DNA of 20,841 nucleotides, taken from the NCBI GenBank assembly GCA_900757145.1, contig CAAEMT010000008.1:1-20841 (forward strand), read 5' to 3'. This DNA comes from Lachnospiraceae bacterium. GTDB lineage: Bacteria > Bacillota > Clostridia > Lachnospirales > Lachnospiraceae. The notes under the pieces are model-generated. The model did not search any database. It was not told the DNA's origin and saw only the letters and a list, made by a program, of their open reading frames with translations. The first letter of the stretch is position 1; each line of letters begins with the position of its first letter. Positions 15,430-20,841 of this stretch are shown here, in pieces. The position numbers and the translations under genes were made by a program.

Positions 15430-17006
15430 CAGTATCCCACCTTTGACATGACATGGATATCCTCCGGGAAAAATGTCAGACCGACCTCCTGACCTTCCTC
15501 GGAATAATCTGTTGTGTGGATCTTCATTTCACGTCCCGTAGTCCAGAAGGTGATCCTGTAAACGCCCTCTGTCACATTTTCCGGATCAAAATCATAGTCA
15601 ACACTTAAATCTACGCTCTGATCTTCATCACTTAATTTCCACCCCTGCGCATTTGCCCACGTTTTCAGATCCGTATCAAGCGCCTGCGACTCCTGTATTT
15701 CATCAACTGTTTTCTGGAAATTAAATGCCATAACAGCTTCGTTTGCTTTTTCGTTTTTCACAAACGGCTGGTCTACAACGAAGATCGTCCGCTCGATCTT
15801 CGTTCCATTCACTGTCGTAAAGATAACTGGATACTGTCCTTCCTCTTTTGAAACCTCATACTCTACTTTTGCGATCGATACATACTCATCATCCTCCACT
15901 CTCCATGCCTGAGCATTTGAAAGTGCGATTACTTCTTTGTCGTCAAGCGATTCTACATCGTCAACATCGACATAGAAATTGTTGGCGCTAATCTTTTCTG
16001 TACCGTCCTCGCTCGTCACATCCTGATTGCGGATAACGCGCATATTCACCGTTACACTTGTACCGGGAACCGTCTCCACGATGATCTCGTAGTGAACACC
16101 CTTAAACAAAACGCTTAAGACCTCTCCCGTCAGTTTTCCGTCCTTTACATCTACAATATCAATATCCTCTGGACGAATCACGACATCCACACGTTCCTTT
16201 TCTTTAAATCCAAAGTCTACGCAGTCAAACACCTTATCGTCAAACTGCACCTTGTAATCCTGCAGCATGATTCCTGGTATAATATTACTTTCTCCGATAA
16301 AATTCGCTACAAACCGGTTGGCAGGCTCATTATAAATATCCTGCGGCGAACCTACCTGCTGGATCTCACCATTATTCATAACAACGATCTTATCTGACAT
16401 CGTAAGCGCCTCTTCCTGATCGTGCGTAACAAAAATGAATGTGATGCCTACCTCCTGCTGGATACGCTTCAGCTCATACTGCATCTCTTTTCTAAGCTTT
16501 AGATCGAGCGCTGCCAAAGGCTCGTCAAGCAGCAGCACTTTCGGTTCATTCACAAGCGCTCTTGCGATCGCAACACGCTGCTGCTGTCCTCCGGAGAGCA
16601 GTGTCGTGTTCTTTTTCTCGTATCCTTCCAGTCCGATTAGCTTCAGCATCTTCATCACCTTCTGATCGATGATGTCTTTGCTGACTTTCTTAAGCTTCAA
16701 ACCGAACGCTATATTCTCGTATACATCGAGATGTGGAAACAACGCATATTTCTGGAATACCGTATTAAGTTCGCGCTCATACGGCGGTTTTTTACTGATC
16801 TCCTCTCCGTCAAAAATCACGCTTCCCTCATCAGCATCAAGAAATCCTCCGAGAATACGCAGAAGCGTCGTCTTGCCGCAGCCGCTGGGACCAAGCAGCG
16901 TTACAAATTCCTTTTCATAAATATCCAGATTGACTCCCTTTAAGACAATCTGCCCATCGAAATTTTTCACAATATTGCGAAATTCGATAATTTTCTTTTC
17001 TTCCAT
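15429..17006 (-). CDS. potA: Polyamine ABC transporter ATPase with large insertion in its TOBE domain
   Basis: 525 residues, about 150 longer than usual PotA. Start chosen at ATG 17006 (MEEKKIIEF), preceded by GGGAGGAG; an upstream in-frame ATG at 17132 lies inside the regulator gene and adds non-conserved residues. The ATPase part is canonical: Walker A GPSGCGKTT (39-47), Q-loop near Q85, signature LSGGQQQR (137-144), Walker B VLLLDEP (157-163), H-loop VTHDQEEA (193-200). TOBE begins at RPEDIDIV (278-285) and GKLTGEVLSVLFKG, and ends at GQEVGLTFFPEDIHVM (505-520). Between about 320 and 493 lies an insert with two related repeats (359-412 and 447-500), each starting NAQxW and containing a VxYxx..GxYxxxFxT stretch like bacterial Ig-like folds. 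It powers import through PotB/PotCD. Confidence 0.93.
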   Translation of the reverse strand: MEEKKIIEFRNIVKNFDGQIVLKGVNLDIYEKEFVTLLGPSGCGKTTLLRILGGFLDADEGSVIFDGEEISKKPPYERELNTVFQKYALFPHLDVYENIAFGLKLKKVSKDIIDQKVMKMLKLIGLEGYEKKNTTLLSGGQQQRVAIARALVNEPKVLLLDEPLAALDLKLRKEMQYELKRIQQEVGITFIFVTHDQEEALTMSDKIVVMNNGEIQQVGSPQDIYNEPANRFVANFIGESNIIPGIMLQDYKVQFDDKVFDCVDFGFKEKERVDVVIRPEDIDIVDVKDGKLTGEVLSVLFKGVHYEIIVETVPGTSVTVNMRVIRNQDVTSEDGTEKISANNFYVDVDDVESLDDKEVIALSNAQAWRVEDDEYVSIAKVEYEVSKEEGQYPVIFTTVNGTKIERTIFVVDQPFVKNEKANEAVMAFNFQKTVDEIQESQALDTDLKTWANAQGWKLSDEDQSVDLSVDYDFDPENVTEGVYRITFWTTGREMKIHTTDYSEEGQEVGLTFFPEDIHVMSKVGY

Positions 17007-17104
17007 CCGAATCTTTTCTCCTCCCTGCCGCACAAATGCCTTTTTCATACCTGTGCAGCTAAAAATATCTTCAAAACATTCCGCATTTTTGAATCCTCTG
17101 CCGC

Positions 17105-17638
17105 TTAGAACATCGGCGGTGTCGTAATCCACAGTACCTTCGCTTCGCTGCTTCCATGATTATACAGATAGTGACTGGCTGTCCCATCCATATAAAAAGT
17201 CTGCCCCGCCTTTGCCTTATATTTTCTGGAGCCCCTTACAATCGTCACAGCGCCTTTCATCACATATCCGAATTCCTCACCCTGAAACGCCTGAATCTCC
17301 TGACTGCATTTGTGGGGCTGAAGCGTCAGGATAATCGGCTCCATCCTGTTCTTTTGAGCGTTTGGAATTACCCATTCAATCTTGGAATCCTCCCTCTCAT
17401 CCACAAAAAAATCCTCCGCAGAAAATACGACCTGGCGTTCTTCTTCCTCATGAAAGAATTCTGACAGGCTGCTACCAAGCGCCTCCAGAATATCCTCCAG
17501 CGTAGCGATACTGGGCGTCGTAAGATTTCGCTCGACCTGAGAGAGAAACCCCTTTGTCAGCTCACTCCTCGATGCCAGATCACCGAGCGTCAGATCATTT
17601 TGCAGTCGAAGCTCTTTGAGCTTCTTACCGATATCCAC
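17105..17638 (-). CDS. XRE-family regulator with C-terminal cupin domain
   Basis: 177 residues from a GTG start at 17638, chosen because GGAGG lies 7 nt upstream and the protein then begins at DIGKKLKELR, the usual family N-terminus. An ATG at 17653 in frame adds five residues but has no ribosome site of its own. The HTH_3 domain spans about 2-58 (LTLGDLASRSELTKGFLSQVER, shown in part: SELTKGFLSQVE), and cupin_2 about 100-170 (GEEFGYVMKGAVTIVRG, AGQTFYMDGTASHYLYN). This layout matches PuuR-like regulators that sense a small ligand in the cupin. It is 98 nt upstream of potA on the same strand and probably controls the pot operon and itself. Confidence 0.9.
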   Translation of the reverse strand: MDIGKKLKELRLQNDLTLGDLASRSELTKGFLSQVERNLTTPSIATLEDILEALGSSLSEFFHEEEERQVVFSAEDFFVDEREDSKIEWVIPNAQKNRMEPIILTLQPHKCSQEIQAFQGEEFGYVMKGAVTIVRGSRKYKAKAGQTFYMDGTASHYLYNHGSSEAKVLWITTPPMF

Positions 17639-17705
17639 ACCCACACCTCCCATCGTTTTCTAATACTAAACTTTTTGTTCCATATGTCTGCTTTTCCTAT
17701 TCTTG

Positions 17706-17724
17706 AGTTTAATATTTATAAACT
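17706..17724. promoter_or_regulatory. Inverted-repeat operator overlapping the -10 box of the regulator-pot operon
   Basis: AGTTTA (17706-17711) and TAAACT (17719-17724) form a perfect 6-bp inverted repeat with a 7-nt centre. It covers the -10 hexamer at 17715-17720, so a bound protein would block transcription. A further TAAACT half-site lies at 17667-17672, 52 bp away (about five helical turns). Autorepression by the XRE-cupin protein is inferred. Confidence 0.5.
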
Positions 17725-17743
17725 TAAAGTTAAAATTAGGCAA
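17715..17743 (-). promoter_or_regulatory. Promoter of the XRE-cupin/potABCD operon
   Basis: On the minus strand: TTGCCT (17738-17743), a 17-nt spacer and TATAAA (17715-17720). The predicted start near 17708 leaves a leader of about 70 nt. The region is strongly AT-rich, and no other good pair was seen in the 294-nt gap. Confidence 0.6.
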
Positions 17744-17839
17744 ACTGATATTTATTATATATATTTCCACAAAAAAATCAAGACTGAAATCAAAAATATT
17801 ACTTATATTTTACATATATTATTTTGTTTCGGATACACA

Positions 17840-17891
17840 AAAAACAGAGCCTTCGGCAGACCACTTTTGATTTGCGTAAGGCTCTGTTTTT
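17840..17891 (-). terminator. Terminator of the hydrogenase operon
   Basis: AAAAACAGAGCCTT (17840-17853) pairs with AAGGCTCTGTTTTT (17878-17891), a 14-bp perfect stem with a 24-nt loop. It lies about 57 nt past the hydrogenase stop and ends in a T-run on the minus strand. The symmetrical tracts allow bidirectional use. Confidence 0.88.
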
Positions 17892-17947
17892 ACTTGTTTT
17901 GTACTAAATTATTTTATTCGTATTTTAGTTTTTATAAATAAGAGAAT

Positions 17948-19636
17948 CTAATACGATTCATTATGCAGAAGCTCATGCGTCTTACCCTTTAAGAATCCCT
18001 CATACAGCGACTGCAGCATCGGGTTCTCATCCGGCTTCTTGATGATCGACATATTGTCGGCGCTGTAAATGCCGCGTGCTCTCGCAGCCTTCGTGCGGTC
18101 GCCTGCTCTCGGCGGCTGTCCGCCACCCATGATACAGCCGCGGCGGCATGCCATGACCTCGATCAGATGGTAGTTCGCTTCTCCGCTCTTGACGCGCTCC
18201 ATGACTTTGCGTGCGTTTGCCAGACCGCTGACAACGCAGATATTTAAGTCATTGCCCTCATAATTGATCGTAAATTCTTTGATAGGTTCGTCGCCGCGGA
18301 CGCCGCACTCTGCGATCGCCTCAAGAGCAGCCTTGTTGTGCTCCGGTATCAATCGACGGAGCACAGCCTCTGTCACTCCGCCTGTCACGCCGAAGAGAAC
18401 ACCGCCGCCGGAACCGAAACCGAACGGAACGTCGCTTGACTCCGGCTCAAGAGCCGCGAAGTCGATACCGGAATTGTTGATCATACGGATCAGCTCCGTC
18501 GTAGTAATTACGAAATCCGTATCCTGCTCGCCCTTTGTAAAGCTGTTCGGACGCTTGATCTCCATCTTCTTTGCGGTACACGGCATGAACGATACCATCA
18601 CCGTACGCTTGCCGTCTGAATGCTTCGGATCTCTGTACCACTCCTTCGTTACCGCGGACATCATGCCCTGCGGAGAACGGCAGGTCGAAAGATTCGGCTT
18701 GAACTCAGGGTACTGGTCGCAGACAAATTTCACCCATGCCGGACAGCAGGAAGTCAGAAGCGGGAATTTTCTGCCGGACTGCACTCTGTTTAAGAATTCA
18801 GCAGACTCCTCCATAACAGTCAGATCGGCGCTGAACGTCGTATCGTACACCTCATCGAAGCCCATGCGGTGAAGGACATTGACGATCTTGCCCATCACGC
18901 TTCGTCCCTTTGTCAATCCGTACGCATCGCCTACCGCCACGCGCACCGCTGGCGCCACCTGTGCGATCACGCGGACATCGGGATCTGCCAGAGCGTCCCA
19001 CACCTCGTCCATATTTGTATGGATACTGATTGCACCTGTCGGACAGAATACGCGGCACTGACCGCAGCCGACACAGTCTGTATCAACGATCTTTTTGTCA
19101 AATGCAGGCATGACCATTGCATCCGTACCGCGGAATGCAAACCCGAGCGCGCCGATTCCCTGAAGCTCTTCACAGGCACGCACACAGTCACCGCACAGAA
19201 TACACTTGTTCGGATCGCGAATGATCGCAGGAGAACTGTCATCGATCTCGTGATGCTCTCTCGTATTCTCAAACCGCACATCAAGAATACCCATGCGGTG
19301 TGCCAGAAGCTGAAGATTGCACTCTCCGCTCTTTACGCACGTTGTACAGTCTCTGCAGTGTGCGGCAAGCAGAAGCTCTACGATCAGTTTTCTGTATTTC
19401 TTTACTTTGCCCGAATTTGTATAGATTACCATTCCGTCTCTCGGCTCCTCGGAGCATGACGCGAATGTCCTGCCCCTGTCATCTTCTACGGTGCAAAGAC
19501 GGCATGCGCCGAATGTCGACACCTCTGAATGGTAGCACAGAGTCGGAATGTTGATGCCGGCTTTTCGTATTACGGATAATACGTTTTTTTCATCGGTAAA
19601 TTCTACTTTTCTACCGTCAATTGTCATAAATCCCAT
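17948..19636 (-). CDS. hydA: [FeFe] hydrogenase catalytic subunit, group A, NADH-linked type
   Basis: 562 residues. The N-terminal [2Fe-2S] domain has C34, C45, C48, C61. Next come the His-Cys3 cluster (H93, C97, C100, C106) and two [4Fe-4S] sites (C145/148/151/155 and C188/191/194/198). The H-cluster motifs are TSCCPAW (295-301), MPCTAKKME (351-359) and EVMACRRGCIMGGGQP (493-508). The Cys used for proton transfer, first of the CC pair (C297), is present. It reversibly makes H2 in the cytoplasm. The NuoF-like partner just upstream points to a multimeric NAD-linked, possibly electron-bifurcating HydABC/Hnd complex. The motif C-RRG-C differs from the common C-xGG-C. GGAGG lies 7 nt before the ATG; a second ATG three codons in is possible. 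Confidence 0.93.
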   Translation of the reverse strand: MGFMTIDGRKVEFTDEKNVLSVIRKAGINIPTLCYHSEVSTFGACRLCTVEDDRGRTFASCSEEPRDGMVIYTNSGKVKKYRKLIVELLLAAHCRDCTTCVKSGECNLQLLAHRMGILDVRFENTREHHEIDDSSPAIIRDPNKCILCGDCVRACEELQGIGALGFAFRGTDAMVMPAFDKKIVDTDCVGCGQCRVFCPTGAISIHTNMDEVWDALADPDVRVIAQVAPAVRVAVGDAYGLTKGRSVMGKIVNVLHRMGFDEVYDTTFSADLTVMEESAEFLNRVQSGRKFPLLTSCCPAWVKFVCDQYPEFKPNLSTCRSPQGMMSAVTKEWYRDPKHSDGKRTVMVSFMPCTAKKMEIKRPNSFTKGEQDTDFVITTTELIRMINNSGIDFAALEPESSDVPFGFGSGGGVLFGVTGGVTEAVLRRLIPEHNKAALEAIAECGVRGDEPIKEFTINYEGNDLNICVVSGLANARKVMERVKSGEANYHLIEVMACRRGCIMGGGQPPRAGDRTKAARARGIYSADNMSIIKKPDENPMLQSLYEGFLKGKTHELLHNESY

Positions 19637-19650
19637 AATTCCGCCTCCTC

Positions 19651-20841
19651 TTAGTCCTCAATATAGATCGCGTCAAACGCACAGTTATCCTTACATGCTC
19701 CGCAGTGGATACAAAGCTCCGGGTCAATGTGGTAGCACTTCTTGATCTGTCCGGAGATCGCGCCAACCGGACAGTTCTTTGCACACTTGGAACAGCCGCG
19801 GCAGAATTCCGGATTGATCACGTAGCGCTTCATCGCCTCGCAGACCTTTGCGCGGCACTTATGCTGCGTGATATGCTCCTCATACTCCTCACGGAACAGC
19901 TTGAGCGTACTGAGAACAGGAAGCGGCGCGCTCTTTCCAAGACCGCAAAGAGCCATGCTTTTTACCATTTCAGCCAACTCCTGAAGCCGATCAAGATCCT
20001 CCAGCTCTCCTTTGCCCGCTACGATCTTTTCAAGAATCTCAAGCATACGCTTCGTACCCTCGCGGCACGGCACGCACTTACCGCATGATTCGCGCTGTGT
20101 AAAGCTCATGAAGAAACGAGCCACCTCTACCATACACGTATGCTCATCCATAACAACGAGTCCGCCCGATCCTACGATCGCCCCGTATTTTTTCACAGAA
20201 TCAAAATCAAGCGGCACATCGAGATGCTCCTCTGTCAGACATCCGCCCGATGGTCCTCCGATCTGGACAGCCTTAAACTTACCGCCGTCCTTCATGCCTC
20301 CGCCGATGTCAAAAATGATCTCCCGCAGCGTCGTGCCCATCGGCACCTCGATCAGTCCCGTATTCTCGATCGCTCCTGTAAGGGAGAACGTCTTTGTACC
20401 GGGGCTTCCGACTGTTCCGATGCCGCGGTACCACTGCGCGCCGTTTAATATGATCTGCGGTACGTTTGCAAACGTCTCTACATTATTCAGGACGGTCGGC
20501 TTTTCCCACAATCCTTTTTCAACCGTACGCGGCGGCTTGACACGCGGCATACCGCGGTTTCCTTCGATCGAAGCTGTCAGTGCGGAGCCCTCGCCGCAGA
20601 CGAACGCTCCCGCTCCCCTGTTGATATGAAGGTGGAAAGAAAAATCCGTTCCCATAATATTGTCGCCGAGCAGCCCACATTTTTCAAGCTCTGCGATCGC
20701 ATGGCGCAGACGCTTCACTGACATCGGATACTCTGCACGCACATAAATATATCCGTCCGCAGCTTTTACCGCATACGCTGCGATCATCATGCCCTCGATC
20801 AGACGGTACGGATCACCTTCCATAACGGAACCATCCATAAA
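19651..20841 (-). CDS. hydB: NuoF/HydB-type NADH-binding flavoprotein subunit of the hydrogenase (5' end beyond window)
   Basis: Only the C-terminal 397 codons are inside the window; the frame is open through 20841, so the true start lies outside. Visible parts are the FMN/NADH-domain motifs VMEGDPYRLIEGM, AFVCGEGSALTASIEG, RMPRVKPP-like region, and KPTVLNNVETFANVP. A SLBB-like stretch follows, then the NuoF [4Fe-4S] motif ESCGKCVPCREGTKRML, and a C-terminal 2x[4Fe-4S] ferredoxin domain (CRGCSKCAKNCP and CIHCGACKDNC). That tail is typical of HydB/HndC and absent from plain NuoF. It exchanges electrons between NADH and the catalytic subunit. hydA follows 14 nt downstream; a NuoE-like hydC is expected just past the right edge. 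Confidence 0.92.
   Translation of the reverse strand, partial: FMDGSVMEGDPYRLIEGMMIAAYAVKAADGYIYVRAEYPMSVKRLRHAIAELEKCGLLGDNIMGTDFSFHLHINRGAGAFVCGEGSALTASIEGNRGMPRVKPPRTVEKGLWEKPTVLNNVETFANVPQIILNGAQWYRGIGTVGSPGTKTFSLTGAIENTGLIEVPMGTTLREIIFDIGGGMKDGGKFKAVQIGGPSGGCLTEEHLDVPLDFDSVKKYGAIVGSGGLVVMDEHTCMVEVARFFMSFTQRESCGKCVPCREGTKRMLEILEKIVAGKGELEDLDRLQELAEMVKSMALCGLGKSAPLPVLSTLKLFREEYEEHITQHKCRAKVCEAMKRYVINPEFCRGCSKCAKNCPVGAISGQIKKCYHIDPELCIHCGACKDNCAFDAIYIED

Noticed and set aside
17007..17132. Upstream in-frame start of potA at 17132
   Set aside because: It overlaps the end of the regulator gene; GGGAGGAG before the ATG at 17006 and the conserved ATPase N-terminus favour the shorter form.
18264..18872. 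202-codon open frame on the plus strand
   Set aside because: Antisense to the hydrogenase gene, whose cluster motifs are intact across the same bases.

Overview
The window looks like chromosomal DNA of a strictly anaerobic, low-to-mid GC Firmicute, most likely a gut Lachnospiraceae (class Clostridia). The signs are Gram-positive ribosome binding sites (GGAGG at almost every start), an NADH-linked [FeFe]-hydrogenase operon, a YhiN/BaiN-type flavoprotein next to cmk, ispH and an S1-domain gene, a potABCD operon with potC and potD fused, and a tmRNA whose encoded tag reads AEDNLAYAA. Assignment to family is inference; no marker such as 16S rRNA is present.

Layout, left to right. (1) 1-1779, minus: N-terminal 593 residues of an RND/HAE1-type efflux permease with a very long coiled-coil insertion, cut by the window edge, with its own promoter. 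(2) 1962-3977, plus: a three-gene set of a membrane-anchored DUF4430 protein, an ECF-transporter S component and a TIM-barrel (AP-endonuclease-2/xylose-isomerase-like) protein, probably a vitamin or cofactor uptake unit of unknown substrate. (3) 4053-4616, minus: a DUF2284 Cys-rich metal-binding protein. (4) 4796-11404, minus: a tight run of response regulator, sensor kinase, BaiN-like flavoprotein, cmk, ispH, S1 protein and bacteriohemerythrin, ending at a strong terminator at 4742-4787. (5) 11561-12007, plus: ssrA (tmRNA) with a consensus promoter and a terminator. (6) 12123-12428, minus: thioredoxin, with a palindrome centred at about -41 of a putative promoter. (7) 12699-17638, minus: XRE-cupin regulator, potA, potB and a potC-potD fusion, with a visible promoter/operator and a terminator. 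(8) 17948-20841, minus: [FeFe] hydrogenase catalytic subunit and a NuoF/HydB-type flavoprotein subunit, the latter cut by the right edge.

The genes fall into routine modules: isoprenoid precursor synthesis, CMP kinase, translation, polyamine import and hydrogen/NADH metabolism. The least ordinary items are the PotA ATPase, whose C-terminal TOBE region is split by about 170 residues holding two related Ig-like repeats; the DUF4430 / ECF-S / TIM-barrel triad; the RND permease in which a coiled coil occupies the position of the TolC-docking region; a 32-nt dispersed repeat present twice (4667-4698 minus and 12014-12045 plus) beside hairpins; and an operator-like inverted repeat covering the -10 box of the regulator-pot operon. 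No CRISPR array, insertion sequence, prophage gene, rRNA or ordinary tRNA was seen.
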